In this document: positions 17,676 through 27,530 of the stretch, in pieces
Layout of the letters: each line of letters opens with the position of its first letter
Position numbering within the stretch: the first letter of the stretch is position 1
Assembly (NCBI RefSeq): GCF_018968705.1
Contig: NZ_CP076668.1
Span: 4,289,001 to 4,353,000, forward strand
Direction of reading: 5' to 3'
Length of the DNA: 64,000 bases
DNA from: Pseudomonas lijiangensis
GTDB lineage: Bacteria > Pseudomonadota > Gammaproteobacteria > Pseudomonadales > Pseudomonadaceae
Made by a program: the position numbers and the translations under genes
The notes under the pieces: generated by a model
What the model was told of the DNA's origin: nothing
What the model saw: only the letters and a program-made list of their open reading frames with translations
Database searches by the model: none

Positions 17676-18959
17676 ATGAAAATAACGACAAAATCGATCC
17701 AAAGGACAACACTGGGCTTAGCCATCGGACTGGCGTCTTCACAACTTCTCGCCTCCGGCTTTGCGGTCAACGAGCAAAGCATCAGCGCCATGGGTACCGG
17801 TTTTGCCGGACGCTCCTCCTCCGCCGACGACGCCAGCACGGTGTTCGGCAACCCGGCCGGCATGTCCCGCCTCAAGCGCGAACAAGTCAGCGTTGGCGCA
17901 GCGGCCATCATCGCCAAGACCGATATCGACAACGGTCGCGGCACGTTCGGCGGCAGCAATGACGGCGACATGGTCCCTGTCATCGGCGTGCCCATGGGCT
18001 ACTACGTCAAACCACTGGACGATCAATGGGCCGTAGGCCTGGGTGTCTACGTGCCGTTTGGCCTGGTCACCGACTATGAAAACGGCTTCGCGGGCCGCTA
18101 CTGGGCCGACAAGAGCCACGTACAGGTCGTCACCTTCCAGCCGACCGTGAGCTACGCCTTCAACGACAAGGTTTCCATCGGTTTCGGCCCGACCATCAAC
18201 CGCATCGAAGGCGAACTGACCTCTTCGACCCTCAACGCCGCGTCTCTGGGCACAAACGATGGCAAGGTCAAGATCAAGGGTGACGACGTCGCTCTGGGCT
18301 TCAACGTCGGCATCCTGGTCCAGGCCACCGACACCACCCGCCTGGGCCTGACCTACCACTCCAAGGTTGACTACAAGCTAGAAGGCAAGACCAAGGTCGA
18401 AGGCACCGGCTTCGGTCCCTTCAACGGCCAGAAGTACGACGCTTCGCTGGATATCAGCACCCCTGAGTCGGTGGACTTCTCCATCACCCAGCAACTGGAC
18501 GAAAACTGGACCGTCTACGCAGGCAGCACCTGGACACGCTGGAGCCGCCTGAAAGACATCACCGTCAACAACAGCGGTGTTCCGGCTGGCCTGGGTGGTG
18601 CCAACGGTGCAATCGGACGTATTTCCGAAGAGCAGGACTGGCATGACACCTGGGCTCACGCCATCGGCGCTTCGTACAAGGTCAATAAAGAATGGACCTT
18701 GCGTACCGGCTATACCGTCGACCAGTCGCCTACCAACAACGTGAACCGTTCTCCACGCATTCCGACCGGTGATCGTCAGATCGTCAGCTTCGGTGCTGGC
18801 TGGACCCCGAACGACGCGATCACCATCGATGTCGCCTATTCGTACCTGTGGGAAGACGAAGCCAAGATTCGCAACGCCAGTACCTCCAAAGGTGCCTACA
18901 GCGCTGACTACAAGAACAGCGCCCACGGTATCGGTACTTCGTTGACCTATCGCTTCTGA
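17676..18959 (+). CDS. OmpP1/FadL family outer-membrane transporter
   Basis: A 427-residue outer-membrane beta-barrel. A signal peptide (likely cleavage after LLASG, about residue 28) leads into the FadL hallmark N-terminus with the NPAGMSRL motif, which forms the plug hatch. The chain ends in phenylalanine (SLTYRF), the usual signal for barrel assembly. FadL proteins let long-chain fatty acids and other hydrophobic molecules diffuse into the outer membrane. An AAGGAG site lies upstream of the ATG, and a strong terminator follows, so it is monocistronic. Confidence 0.93.
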   Translation: MKITTKSIQRTTLGLAIGLASSQLLASGFAVNEQSISAMGTGFAGRSSSADDASTVFGNPAGMSRLKREQVSVGAAAIIAKTDIDNGRGTFGGSNDGDMVPVIGVPMGYYVKPLDDQWAVGLGVYVPFGLVTDYENGFAGRYWADKSHVQVVTFQPTVSYAFNDKVSIGFGPTINRIEGELTSSTLNAASLGTNDGKVKIKGDDVALGFNVGILVQATDTTRLGLTYHSKVDYKLEGKTKVEGTGFGPFNGQKYDASLDISTPESVDFSITQQLDENWTVYAGSTWTRWSRLKDITVNNSGVPAGLGGANGAIGRISEEQDWHDTWAHAIGASYKVNKEWTLRTGYTVDQSPTNNVNRSPRIPTGDRQIVSFGAGWTPNDAITIDVAYSYLWEDEAKIRNASTSKGAYSADYKNSAHGIGTSLTYRF

Positions 18960-19002
18960 TGACACCTGACCAAGGCAGGCTGAAAAGCCTGTCTGCGGTC
19001 AC

Positions 19003-19041
19003 AAAAAAGCCCGCGACCAGTAATGGTCGCGGGCTTTTTCG
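19003..19041 (+). terminator. intrinsic terminator after the fadL-like gene
   Basis: AAAAAAGCCCGCGACCA and TGGTCGCGGGCTTTTTT form a long stem with a short loop. The A and T tracts on both sides suggest it also terminates the convergent GPx-like gene. Confidence 0.93.
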
Positions 19042-19047
19042 TATGGG

Positions 19048-19602
19048 TCACGGTTTCGAAGCGATGGCTTTCTCGATGGCTGCGATCAGATCGGGATCGT
19101 CCGGCTTGGTCATGCTGGAGAAACTGGCGACCACCTTGCCCTGGCGATCCACCACATATTTATAGAAGTTCCAGCGCGGCGCACTGCTCTGCTCGGCCAG
19201 CACCTTGAAAAGATGCGTTGCATCATCGCCCCTGACCGGCTGCGGCTCGGTCATGGTGAAGGTCACGCCGTAATTGACGTAACAGACCTTGGCGGTTTCC
19301 TCGCCATCCCCGGACTCCTGCTTGAAGTCATTGGAAGGCACACCGAGCACTTCCAGCCCTTGGGCCTTGTAGCGCTGACTCAACGCCTCAAGCCCCTTGA
19401 ACTGCGGGGCAAAGCCGCAAAAGCTGGCGGTATTGACCACCACCATAGGCTTGCCGGCAAAACGCTGGCAAAGGTCGATGTTTTCCTTGCTGCGCAGCTT
19501 CGGCAATTCGCCCTGCAGCAAGGGCGGGCAATCGGCAGCCAATGCTGCGCCACTCATGGCGAGCAATAGAACAGGGACAGAAATCCAGCGTATTTTCATC
19601 AA
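19048..19602 (-). CDS. exported glutathione peroxidase-like thiol peroxidase
   Basis: A 184-residue GPx-family protein with a signal peptide (cleavage after AALAA, about residue 23), hence periplasmic. The peroxidatic cysteine is in NTASFCG, and the WNFYKYVVD motif supplies the usual tryptophan and asparagine. The block normally read as FPCNQF is VPSNDF, so the catalytic glutamine is aspartate. Bacterial GPx-like proteins generally use thioredoxin-type reductants to reduce hydroperoxides. The reductant here is unknown and the Gln-to-Asp change may alter activity. Confidence 0.85.
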   Translation of the reverse strand: MMKIRWISVPVLLLAMSGAALAADCPPLLQGELPKLRSKENIDLCQRFAGKPMVVVNTASFCGFAPQFKGLEALSQRYKAQGLEVLGVPSNDFKQESGDGEETAKVCYVNYGVTFTMTEPQPVRGDDATHLFKVLAEQSSAPRWNFYKYVVDRQGKVVASFSSMTKPDDPDLIAAIEKAIASKP

Positions 19603-19659
19603 GGCATCCCTACTACATTATTGTCTGGCCACACACGCTACTCCTTGCTGCGCCTGCAC

Positions 19660-19782
19660 TCAACAGGCACCAAGCCCCAACTGCAAGGCAGCCAGACCGA
19701 CCTGCTGCCAGGCCCACCAGAGCAATGCAAGCACCACGCTGCCGGTCAGCACCGCTGCCAGCACAGGCCAGTGCCGGTTCAC
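19660..19782 (-). CDS. small single-span membrane protein coupled to the MFS gene
   Basis: A 40-residue frame starting with GTG that overlaps the MFS stop codon as GTGA. The product reads NRHWPVLAAVLTGSVV near its start and continues as one hydrophobic helix (about 7-27, with an LLWWAW stretch) and a short tail ending in cysteine. The 4-bp overlap implies translational coupling. It could be a small accessory subunit or stabiliser of the transporter; that role is inference. The composition strongly fits a membrane peptide rather than chance. Confidence 0.6.
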   Translation of the reverse strand: MNRHWPVLAAVLTGSVVLALLWWAWQQVGLAALQLGLGAC

Positions 19783-20987
19783 GCGACGCTGCCTTGAGGT
19801 TGCAACCGGGCCACCGGCTTCTCGCGCACGGGCCAGTTCAGGGCTGCTGCCATGAGGCTGAGCAGAATGGAAACCTGCCAGATCAAATCGTAACTCCCGG
19901 TATGGTCATACACGAGCCCGCCCAGCCAGCCGCCGAGGAAAGCGCCCAATTGATGGAACAGGAAGACAATACCACCGAGCATCGACAGGTTACGCACACC
20001 GAACAACGTCGCCACCGTACCGTTGGTCAGCGGGACCGTGGACAGCCACAACAGCCCCATGGCCACGCCAAACAGATAAGCCGTCGTCTGGCTCAACGGA
20101 ATCCAGAGGAACAGGACGATGACCACTGCGCGCAGCAGATAGAGGGTGACCAGCAAGCGCGGCTTGGACATACGCCCGCCCAGCCAGCCTGCGGTGTAAG
20201 TACCGAAGATATTGAACAGGCCAATGAGCGCCAGCACCGTCGTCCCGACCGTGGCCGGCAAATGCTGATCCACCAGATAAGCAGGCAAATGGACGCCGAT
20301 GAACACCACCTGAAAGCCACAGACGAAAAAACCCAGCGCCAGCAGCCAGAACCCGGAATGGGAACACGCCTCGCGCAGTGCTTCACCCAGGGTCTGCTCA
20401 CTGCCAAGCGAAGCGGCCGGGCTGTCCTTGAGCATGCTGACCAGCGGCAGGATCAAGGCAACCAGTAAACCCAGCACCAGCAAGGTGCTGGACCAGCCCA
20501 GCCAGCCCAGCAGCCCAAGGGTTCCCGGCAGCATGGCGAACTGGCCGAAGGAACCCGCAGCACTGGCGATCCCCATGCCCATGCTGCGTTTTTCGGCAGG
20601 CAAGGCACGGCCGACGACACCCAGAATGACCGAGAAAGAAGTGCCGGACAGACCAATGCCGATCAGGATGCCGGCACTCAGGGAAAGGCTTGCAGGAGAA
20701 TCCGCCATGCTCATGCAGATCAGGCCTGCGGCATAAAGCACACCGCCGATAAACACCACTTTCGCCGCACCGAAGCGATCCGCCAGGGCTCCGGCAAACG
20801 GCTGCGCCAGCCCCCACATGAGATTCTGCAGGGCGATGGCAAAGGCAAAGACCTCGCGGCCCCAGCCGAAATCGGCGCTCATAGGGGCCAGAAACAGCCC
20901 GAAGCCATGCCGGGTACCCAAGGAAAGCGCAAGAATCAATGCACTGCCCAATAAAATCCAACCGCTGGTACGCCAGACCGATGTCAT
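19779..20987 (-). CDS. MFS transporter
   Basis: A 402-residue major facilitator with twelve predicted helices in two halves. The loop between helices 2 and 3 (GALADRFGAAKVVFIGG) is the canonical MFS motif A, and a partial repeat (GWLGGRMSKPRLLV) follows in the second half. It resembles the monocarboxylate/oxalate-antiporter-like group in overall pattern, but the substrate is not predictable. A small membrane ORF is coupled to its end. Confidence 0.88.
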   Translation of the reverse strand: MTSVWRTSGWILLGSALILALSLGTRHGFGLFLAPMSADFGWGREVFAFAIALQNLMWGLAQPFAGALADRFGAAKVVFIGGVLYAAGLICMSMADSPASLSLSAGILIGIGLSGTSFSVILGVVGRALPAEKRSMGMGIASAAGSFGQFAMLPGTLGLLGWLGWSSTLLVLGLLVALILPLVSMLKDSPAASLGSEQTLGEALREACSHSGFWLLALGFFVCGFQVVFIGVHLPAYLVDQHLPATVGTTVLALIGLFNIFGTYTAGWLGGRMSKPRLLVTLYLLRAVVIVLFLWIPLSQTTAYLFGVAMGLLWLSTVPLTNGTVATLFGVRNLSMLGGIVFLFHQLGAFLGGWLGGLVYDHTGSYDLIWQVSILLSLMAAALNWPVREKPVARLQPQGSVA

Positions 20988-21287
20988 TTTTCTTATTCTC
21001 CCTGAGGCTTCACGAGTAATTTACGTGGATATACCCGCAAATAATTACAACGGGAAGTTACGCCTCGCGGGATGGAGATGTCAATGGATTACGGGTGTCA
21101 TCTTTCGCGAATGAATTCGTAGCACCGGAAGGAGTCACCTGTGGGAGGGGCCTTGGCCGCGACAGCCAGTTCAGGCACTGAAAATGTGTTGCCTGTAAGC
21201 TAGTCGTCGCGGCCAAGGCCCCTCCCACAAGTGACAGGTGTGCCTTAACTGATAGGCATTACCCGGTAGAATCGGGCGACGCTCCGC
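20988..21287. other. intergenic region with REP-like elements
   Basis: The region upstream of the MFS gene and downstream of cobS holds no ORF of note. It contains a class C half element (TTTCGCGAATGAATTCG, about 21103-21120) and a full class B doublet. The MFS promoter should lie at about 20990-21060 but I cannot pick a clear pair of hexamers. Confidence 0.6.
21141..21228. repeat. REP-like inverted doublet, class B
   Basis: This is the same 23-base arms as at 12626 (GTGGGAGGGGCCTTGGCCGCGAC and its inverse) and a spacer that again holds GTGTTGCCTGTAA. The flanks extend the pairing (CACCTGTGGG and CCCACAAGTG). It lies 60 bases past the cobS stop and may end the cob transcript. Confidence 0.9.
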
Positions 21288-22028
21288 TCATTCGCGAAAA
21301 ACCAACACCACAACCAACAAAACCACCACCTCCAGCAACTCCAGCAAAGCCCCCGCCGTATCACCGGTCGTGCCGCCCAACCGACGCAGCATCAACTTGC
21401 GCAACCAGAAGAAACCGGCAGTGGCCGCAACCACCGCAATCAATCCGGCCCAACCGCCCAGCAACACACAAGCGCCCGCGCTGATCAGCAAGACCCACTG
21501 CCCGGTACGACGAGGCAAATGATCGGCCAACGCCTGCCCCAGACCGCCCGCACGCACATAAGGCGTGCCGAGAAACAACCCAAGCATGGCGCTGCGCCCG
21601 ATCAGTGGAGCCAGTAACAAGGCGATGCTGTTGTGGCTTTCGATCAAGGCAAGGATCGCGGTGAACTTGAGCAGCAGGATCAGCACCAGCGTCACCACGG
21701 CGATAGGGCCGCTGCGTGGGTCCTTCATGATGCTCAGGGTTCGCTCTCGGTCGCCAAAGCCGCCCAGCCAGGCATCGGCGCTGTCCGCCAGACCGTCCAG
21801 GTGCAGACCGCCGCTCAGCAGCACCCAGGCGGTCAGCAGCAAGGCCGCATGCAGCATCACGGGCGAACCTTCGAGCACCCGGTTCAGCGCCATCAACAGC
21901 ACGCCGAACAGCACGCCGACCAATGGATAGAACAGCAGCGAGCGTCCCAATTCCTGAGGCTGCGGCATACCCGGCAGCCGAACCGGCAGGCTGCTGAGAA
22001 ATTGCAGGGCAATCCAGAACGGCAGCAT
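21288..22028 (-). CDS. cobS: adenosylcobinamide-GDP ribazoletransferase (cobalamin synthase)
   Basis: A 246-residue integral membrane enzyme that joins adenosylcobinamide-GDP to alpha-ribazole(-phosphate), the last assembly step of the cobalamin nucleotide loop. The CobS acidic motif is visible in GLHLDGLADSADAWLGG near residues 76-92, with D residues that bind Mg, and several transmembrane helices follow. It is called CobV in the P. denitrificans nomenclature. It is the last gene of the operon, one base after cobC. Confidence 0.95.
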   Translation of the reverse strand: MLPFWIALQFLSSLPVRLPGMPQPQELGRSLLFYPLVGVLFGVLLMALNRVLEGSPVMLHAALLLTAWVLLSGGLHLDGLADSADAWLGGFGDRERTLSIMKDPRSGPIAVVTLVLILLLKFTAILALIESHNSIALLLAPLIGRSAMLGLFLGTPYVRAGGLGQALADHLPRRTGQWVLLISAGACVLLGGWAGLIAVVAATAGFFWLRKLMLRRLGGTTGDTAGALLELLEVVVLLVVVLVFRE

Positions 22029-22029
22029 C

Positions 22030-22602
22030 TCAGTTCTCCGTCAGCACGCCACCGGCGGCGACCTTGATGGACAGCAGCGCGCCGTGACCGACCGTCACCT
22101 GCAACAACTGTTCGCGAGGCAGGCCCCGGGCCTGAGCCAGCAACAGGCGCATTACCCCGCCGTGGCTGACCAGCAACACTCGCTCGCCGGCATGGCGTTG
22201 CTGCAAGCCTTGCACAGCGCCCAATACTCGCTCGGAGAAATCCGTCACCCGCTCGCCATTGGGCGGCGTAAAAGCGTAGGGATCTTCCCAGAACAGCCCC
22301 AGCCCTTCGGCATCGGTTTCCATCAATTGCGCCGCGCTATGCCCTTCCCAATCGCCGAAGTGCAGCTCCTGCAAGCCAGGCTCGACATGCAGCGGCAGCG
22401 CCAGCTTTGCGGCCAGTTCTTCGGAGAAACGCGCACAACGCTGCAAGGGCGAGGTGTAAATCCGGTCCCACGGCTCTGCTTGCGCCACGGCCTCGCGCAT
22501 CTGCTCCCAGCCTGTTGCGGTCAGGGCATCGTCCAGGCTGCCGCGCAGGCCGCCGCCCAGTTCGGTTTCACCGTGGCGCAACAGATCCAGATGCAATGTC
22601 AT
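22030..22602 (-). CDS. cobC: alpha-ribazole phosphatase (histidine phosphatase superfamily)
   Basis: A 190-residue phosphoglycerate-mutase-like phosphatase. The N-terminal LLRHGETE carries the phospho-accepting histidine (about residue 10), and the second catalytic histidine is in [13 protein letters not shown]. In the cobalamin pathway it removes phosphate from alpha-ribazole-5'-phosphate or from the cobalamin phosphate. Its place between cobT and cobS supports this assignment over a generic phosphatase. It overlaps the cobT end by 4 bases. Confidence 0.9.
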   Translation of the reverse strand: MTLHLDLLRHGETELGGGLRGSLDDALTATGWEQMREAVAQAEPWDRIYTSPLQRCARFSEELAAKLALPLHVEPGLQELHFGDWEGHSAAQLMETDAEGLGLFWEDPYAFTPPNGERVTDFSERVLGAVQGLQQRHAGERVLLVSHGGVMRLLLAQARGLPREQLLQVTVGHGALLSIKVAAGGVLTEN

Positions 22603-23651
22603 GCCGGACGATCCGCCACTGCCGCTTCGGCAAAGGTCGCCATGCCGTTATGCAGCTCACAGGCAAGCCGCACCAGAGGCACTGCCAGGGCTGCACCACT
22701 GCCCTCGCCCAGGCGCAGGCCCAGGTCCAGCAGAGGTTCGGCCTGCAAGGCTTCCAGCAGATGCCGATGCCCAGGCTCGGCGCCACGATGGCCGAACAAC
22801 AGCCAGTCGCGACAGGACGGGTTAAGACGCACCGCCACCAAGGCAGCCACGCTGCAAATGAAACCATCCACCAGTACCGCGATGCCTTCCTGGGCACAGG
22901 CCAGATAGGCGCCCACCAGTGCAGCGATCTCGAAACCGCCCAGGCAGAACAGACTTTGCAACGGGTCACCCGCCTGATCCGCATGCAAGGCCAGGGCACG
23001 CTCGATGACTTCGCTCTTGTGTCGCATACCGTCGGCGTTCAGACCGGTGCCGGGGCCGACCAACAATTGCGCCGCGCACTCCAGCAACGAACAGGCGACC
23101 GCACTGGCTGCCGTGGTGTTGCCGATCCCCATCTCGCCGCCGATAAACAGCTCGGCGCCCGCCGCCTTGGCGCGCAGCACGCTGTCACGTCCGGCCTGCA
23201 TGGCCGCCAGTCCTTGCTCGGCGGTCATGGCCGGGCCCTGGGTGAAGTCGGCGGTGCCTGCTCCGATGCGCAAATGGCGCACACCGGGGAAATCCACTGG
23301 CGACACGGTGCCCAGATCGACCACATCCAGCTTCGCCGACAACTGCCGGGCCAGCACGCTGATCGCAGCGCCGCCATTGACGAAGTTATGCAGCATCTGC
23401 CCGGTCACTTCCTGCGGATAGGCCGAGACGCCCTGGGCAACGACGCCATGATCGCCAGCAAAAATCGCGATCCACAGCTGATCGGCCTTGGGTTTGATGC
23501 GTCCCTGCAAACCTGCGAGCTGAACCGCCAGCCGCTCCAGTTGCGCCAGCGAACCGGCCGGTTTGGTCAATTGCTGCTGACGGGCCAGCGCAGCTTCGCG
23601 CATCGGCACATCCACAGCCTGAGCGGGCTTGAGCCACCAGGAATTACTCAT
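22599..23651 (-). CDS. cobT: nicotinate-nucleotide--dimethylbenzimidazole phosphoribosyltransferase
   Basis: A 350-residue CobT (CobU in P. denitrificans naming). It transfers ribose-5-phosphate from nicotinate mononucleotide to 5,6-dimethylbenzimidazole, giving alpha-ribazole phosphate. Family blocks are present: [30 protein letters not shown], and the glutamate-containing C-terminal [10 protein letters not shown]. The ATG at 23651 overlaps the cobU stop as ATGA; a longer frame upstream lies inside cobU. Its base substrate is provided by BluB from the same operon. Confidence 0.95.
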   Translation of the reverse strand: MSNSWWLKPAQAVDVPMREAALARQQQLTKPAGSLAQLERLAVQLAGLQGRIKPKADQLWIAIFAGDHGVVAQGVSAYPQEVTGQMLHNFVNGGAAISVLARQLSAKLDVVDLGTVSPVDFPGVRHLRIGAGTADFTQGPAMTAEQGLAAMQAGRDSVLRAKAAGAELFIGGEMGIGNTTAASAVACSLLECAAQLLVGPGTGLNADGMRHKSEVIERALALHADQAGDPLQSLFCLGGFEIAALVGAYLACAQEGIAVLVDGFICSVAALVAVRLNPSCRDWLLFGHRGAEPGHRHLLEALQAEPLLDLGLRLGEGSGAALAVPLVRLACELHNGMATFAEAAVADRPA

Positions 23652-24169
23652 AATGCGGGTCCTTTCAAAGTCAGAGGCAAGCCGGCAACGGTCAACACCA
23701 CACGCTGGCAACGCTCGGCCAGGGCTTGATGCAACAGCCCGGCTTCATCGACATAGCGGCGGGTCAGCTCACCCATCGGCACGACGCCCAGCCCGGTTTC
23801 GTTACTGACAAAAATGATTTCACCCGGCAGTTCGCCCAGGCATTCCAGCAGCGCCTCGTGCTCCTGAGCCAGGCGCTCGGGGTCATCGAGCATCAGCAGG
23901 TTGGTCAGCCACAGCGTCAGGCAATCCACCAGCAGGCAGTGCCCGCTTGCAGCGTTTTCTCGCAGGACACGCGCCAGTTCGACAGGTTCTTCGACCAGCC
24001 CCCAACTGTCGGGACGACGCTGACGGTGAGTCGCCACCCGCTGGTTCATCTCGCCGTCCAGCGGCTGGCTGGTGGCGATATAAATGACGCTCAACCCCGA
24101 CTCCGCCGCCAGCCTTTCAGCCAGGCGACTCTTGCCGGAGCGGGCACCACCCAGGATCAATTGCAGCAT
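23648..24169 (-). CDS. cobU: adenosylcobinamide kinase / guanylyltransferase
   Basis: A 173-residue bifunctional enzyme (CobP in P. denitrificans). It phosphorylates adenosylcobinamide and transfers GMP from GTP to it. The N-terminal P-loop reads GGARSGKS (7-14); the VTHRQRR-type segment ([11 protein letters not shown]) supplies the histidine that carries [14 protein letters not shown] is the conserved C-terminal block. It starts 1 base after cobQ and overlaps cobT. Confidence 0.95.
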   Translation of the reverse strand: MLQLILGGARSGKSRLAERLAAESGLSVIYIATSQPLDGEMNQRVATHRQRRPDSWGLVEEPVELARVLRENAASGHCLLVDCLTLWLTNLLMLDDPERLAQEHEALLECLGELPGEIIFVSNETGLGVVPMGELTRRYVDEAGLLHQALAERCQRVVLTVAGLPLTLKGPAL

Positions 24170-24170
24170 T

Positions 24171-25631
24171 TCACTTCACCTCCAGGCCGCACAGCTCGCG
24201 CAACAGCGGGCCATCGAGGTGCTTTTCCACCAGATCGGCCAGACGCTCGATATCCCGCTCCCGCAGCCCGTGATAATCCACTTGCTGCACATCCTGCAAA
24301 CCCGCCCAGCGCAACAGCGCGCTACAGGCGGCAGGCGACTCGAACAGGCCATGCAGGTAAGTACCCAGAATCTGCCCATCAGCACTTTGCGCACCGTCAC
24401 AACGGCCATCGTCCAGATGCACGGCAGCGTTTTCCAGAGCCGCGCCGCTGGTCACGCCCGCATGAATTTCATAGCCGCAGACTTCTGCCTCCTCCAGCGC
24501 CAGACGCCCGCGCACATTTCGCAGTTGCTTCTCGGCTTCCAGTACCGTGCTCATGTCCAGCAAACCCAGACCGGGGCTGGAGCCCGGCGCGCCCTCCAGG
24601 CCAAGAGGATCATGCATTTGCTGACCCAACATCTGCAGGCCGCCGCAAATACCCAGCAGCTTGCCGCCATAGCGCAGATGCCGGGCAATGGCCGTCTCCC
24701 AGCCGTTGGCGCGCAGGTACGTCAGGTCGCTGCGCACGCTTTTCGAGCCCGGCAGGATGATCAGATCGGCAGGCGGCACCGCCTGACCGGGGCCGATGAA
24801 TTGCAGATTGACCTGCGGGTGCAGGCGCAGCGGATCGAAATCGGTGTGGTTGCTGATGCGCGGCAGCACCGGCACCACGACATTGAGCACCCGCTCGACC
24901 TTGTCGGTCTGGCGTCGATCCAGACCGTCTTCGGCTTCCAGATGCAGATCCATCACATACGGCAGCACGCCCACCACCGGCTTGCCAGTACGGGCTTCGA
25001 GCCAGTCCAGCCCCGGTTGCAACAGCGCGATGTCACCACGAAAACGGTTGATGACAAAACCCTTCACTCGCGCCTGCTCGCTGGGCGACAGCAACTCCAG
25101 CGTGCCCACCAGATGCGCGAACACACCGCCGCGATTGATATCGGCCACCAGCAGCACCGGGCAATCCACGGCTTCGGCAAACCCCATGTTGGCGATGTCG
25201 TTGGCGCGCAGATTGATCTCGGCAGGCGAACCGGCACCCTCGACCATGATCACCGGGTACGTCTCGCCCAGGCGCCGATGGGACTCCAGCACCGCCTGCA
25301 TGGCGATTTCCTTGTAGCCGTGATACGCCACGGCATTCATGGTGGTCACAGCGCGGCCATGAATGATGACCTGAGCGCCGGTATCGCTATTGGGCTTGAG
25401 CAGCACCGGATTCATGTCGGTATGAGGCTCCAGCCCGCAAGCCTGAGCCTGCACGGCCTGGGCCCGACCGATTTCGCCGCCGTCCGCCGTCACCGCACTG
25501 TTGAGCGCCATGTTCTGCGGCTTGAACGGCACCACCTTGACGCCCTGGCGGGTCAGCCAGCGGCAGAGCGCGGTCACCAGCGTACTTTTGCCGGCATCGG
25601 ACGTCGTGCCTTGTACCATCAACGTGGTCAT
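24171..25631 (-). CDS. cobQ: cobyric acid synthase
   Basis: A 486-residue amidotransferase (CbiP type) that amidates adenosylcobyrinic acid a,c-diamide at four side chains with glutamine and ATP. The N-terminal dethiobiotin-synthetase-like domain starts with the P-loop [10 protein letters not shown] (about 7-16). The C-terminal class I glutamine amidotransferase domain has its nucleophile in [10 protein letters not shown] and the catalytic histidine in GTYLHGLFE. The chosen ATG overlaps the cobD stop by 4 bases; the longer frame runs into cobD. Confidence 0.96.
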   Translation of the reverse strand: MTTLMVQGTTSDAGKSTLVTALCRWLTRQGVKVVPFKPQNMALNSAVTADGGEIGRAQAVQAQACGLEPHTDMNPVLLKPNSDTGAQVIIHGRAVTTMNAVAYHGYKEIAMQAVLESHRRLGETYPVIMVEGAGSPAEINLRANDIANMGFAEAVDCPVLLVADINRGGVFAHLVGTLELLSPSEQARVKGFVINRFRGDIALLQPGLDWLEARTGKPVVGVLPYVMDLHLEAEDGLDRRQTDKVERVLNVVVPVLPRISNHTDFDPLRLHPQVNLQFIGPGQAVPPADLIILPGSKSVRSDLTYLRANGWETAIARHLRYGGKLLGICGGLQMLGQQMHDPLGLEGAPGSSPGLGLLDMSTVLEAEKQLRNVRGRLALEEAEVCGYEIHAGVTSGAALENAAVHLDDGRCDGAQSADGQILGTYLHGLFESPAACSALLRWAGLQDVQQVDYHGLRERDIERLADLVEKHLDGPLLRELCGLEVK

Positions 25632-26629
25632 GGGGTTTCCTTGCGGTATTCGAGCAGTACATGTTCCAGACGCGACCAGTCGGCCTCTTCGCAAGGCAAG
25701 CCAAAGCGCAGACTGCTGACCGCCCCCTGACCCTCGAACAGACGCAGCAAGACACCGCGCCGGGCGCAGAAGTCATGCAGGGCCGGTGCCTGCTCGGTGA
25801 CCACCCACTGAAACAGCGCGCAGCCGCCTTGTGGGCTCAGGCCGTGATTGCTCAGCAATGCCACCAGACGCTCACTGGCCTGATCGCAACGCTGGCGCTG
25901 GCGGGCATGGCCTTCAAGGTCTGCGAGACACGCCTGCCCCAGAATCCGTGTCGGCCCGCTGACCGACCACGGGCCGATTTCTGCCGCCAGTGCCTTGAGC
26001 AGGCCCGGCTCCGCCAGCACGAAGCCCAATCGCACGCCGGCCAGACCAAAGAACTTGCCGAACGAACGCAACACGATCAGGCCGACGCGCCCGGTTTCGG
26101 CCGCCAGACTGGTGTCCGGCGTGTTGTCCATGAAAGCCTCATCAACCACCAGCCAGCCGCCGCGTTCGGCCAGACGGGCGTGCCATTCCAGCAAGCGCTC
26201 CGGGGTCAGGTGCAGGCCCGTGGGATTGTTGGGGTTGACCACCACCAACACGTCGAGGCTGTCCAGGAAGTAATCCACTTCCTGTTCCTGCACTTCACGC
26301 ACCAGAAATCCGCTTTTGCGCCAGGCATGGGCGTGCTCGGCATAGCAAGGCGACAGGACGCCGACCCGACAGGCGCTGCGCACACGAGGCAAGGCCTGGA
26401 TCGCAGCTTGCGAACCCGGCACCGGTAAGAGTTGAGGTACGCCGTAATAGGCGCAGGCGGCAGCTTCCAGGCCGTCGTCGGTTTCCGGCAGACGCGCCCA
26501 GGCCTGTGCAGGAATCTCCGGAATCGGCCATGCCCAGGGCGCAATACCGGTGGACAGGTCCAGCCAGTCAGCACGGTCGATGCCGTAATGCTGCGCTGCC
26601 GCCCTCAGGCGACCACCGTGCTCAAGCAT
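25628..26629 (-). CDS. cobD: threonine-phosphate decarboxylase
   Basis: A 333-residue fold-type I PLP enzyme that decarboxylates L-threonine-O-3-phosphate to (R)-1-aminopropan-2-ol phosphate, the linker of the nucleotide loop. The PLP lysine lies in [16 protein letters not shown], and NPNNPTG is the substrate-binding motif of the aspartate aminotransferase family. It is named CobC in P. denitrificans literature. The start at 26629 overlaps cbiB by 8 bases; upstream extension of the frame lies wholly in cbiB and is rejected. Confidence 0.92.
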   Translation of the reverse strand: MLEHGGRLRAAAQHYGIDRADWLDLSTGIAPWAWPIPEIPAQAWARLPETDDGLEAAACAYYGVPQLLPVPGSQAAIQALPRVRSACRVGVLSPCYAEHAHAWRKSGFLVREVQEQEVDYFLDSLDVLVVVNPNNPTGLHLTPERLLEWHARLAERGGWLVVDEAFMDNTPDTSLAAETGRVGLIVLRSFGKFFGLAGVRLGFVLAEPGLLKALAAEIGPWSVSGPTRILGQACLADLEGHARQRQRCDQASERLVALLSNHGLSPQGGCALFQWVVTEQAPALHDFCARRGVLLRLFEGQGAVSSLRFGLPCEEADWSRLEHVLLEYRKETP

Positions 26630-27530
26630 AGAACTCGGCCCCCACGCACAAGACCAGCAGCCACAGCCAGACGCCTCTTTGCACCAGTTGCCAGCCACGA
26701 TCGATGGCATCCGCATCGGCGGGCACGCCTTCGCCCAGTTGCGGGCGCTGATGCAGTTCGCCGTGATAGATCGCCGCGCCACCCAGCTCGACACCCAGGG
26801 CACCGGCCCCAGCGGCCATGACCGGACCGGCATTGGGGCTGTCCCAGGTCGGCCCTTGAGTGCGCCAGCAACGCAGAGACAGGCGAGTCTTGCCCAGCAG
26901 CGCGTAGGTCAGGGCCACCAGACGCGCAGGAATGTAGTTGAGCAAGTCGTCAATTTTCGCCGCCGCCCAGCCAAAGCGCTCGAAACGCTCGTTGCGATAA
27001 CCCCACATGGCATCCAGCGTGTTGCTCAGTCGATACAGCACCACACCGGGCGCACCGGCCACCGCAAACCAGAACAGCGCGGCAAACACCGCATCGCTGC
27101 CGTTTTCCAGTACCGATTCGGTGGCGGCACGGGCGACTTCTGTTTCGTCCAGTTCGGTGGTCTGGCGGCTGACCAGATAACCGACCCGCCGCCGCGCTTC
27201 ATCCAGATTGCCCGAGCGCAGGGCCTGGGCCACCGGTTCCACATGCTCGCCCAGGCTGCGCAGCCCCAGCGCGCAATACAGCGCCAGAATCTCCACCAGC
27301 CAGCCGACATAGGGCAGCCAACTGAGGATGGTTGCCAGCAGCGTCAAGGGCACCACAGCCAGAAACCAGGCTGTGACCCCATGACTGCGCCAGCCACGTC
27401 CGCCGGAATTGAAACGCTGCTCGATACGGTCAGCCAGACGACCGAACGCCACCAGCGGATGTGAGCGTTTCGGCTCGCCGAGCAACGCATCCAGCGCTAC
27501 TCCGGCAACGCTCAACAGCGCCACACTCAT
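26622..27530 (-). CDS. cbiB: adenosylcobinamide-phosphate synthase (CbiB)
   Basis: A 302-residue membrane protein with several transmembrane helices that condenses adenosylcobyric acid with aminopropanol (phosphate). Recognisable blocks are [18 protein letters not shown] near the N-terminus, [23 protein letters not shown] split over the middle, and [19 protein letters not shown]. The ATG at 27530 overlaps the bluB stop (ATGA). It is called CobD in P. aeruginosa. It acts just before CobU, matching its position in the operon. Confidence 0.93.
   Translation of the reverse strand: MSVALLSVAGVALDALLGEPKRSHPLVAFGRLADRIEQRFNSGGRGWRSHGVTAWFLAVVPLTLLATILSWLPYVGWLVEILALYCALGLRSLGEHVEPVAQALRSGNLDEARRRVGYLVSRQTTELDETEVARAATESVLENGSDAVFAALFWFAVAGAPGVVLYRLSNTLDAMWGYRNERFERFGWAAAKIDDLLNYIPARLVALTYALLGKTRLSLRCWRTQGPTWDSPNAGPVMAAGAGALGVELGGAAIYHGELHQRPQLGEGVPADADAIDRGWQLVQRGVWLWLLVLCVGAEFYA

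Noticed and set aside
24084..25730. 548-residue plus-strand ORF opposite cobQ and cobU
   Set aside because: It is antisense to two recognised cobalamin genes with complete motifs.
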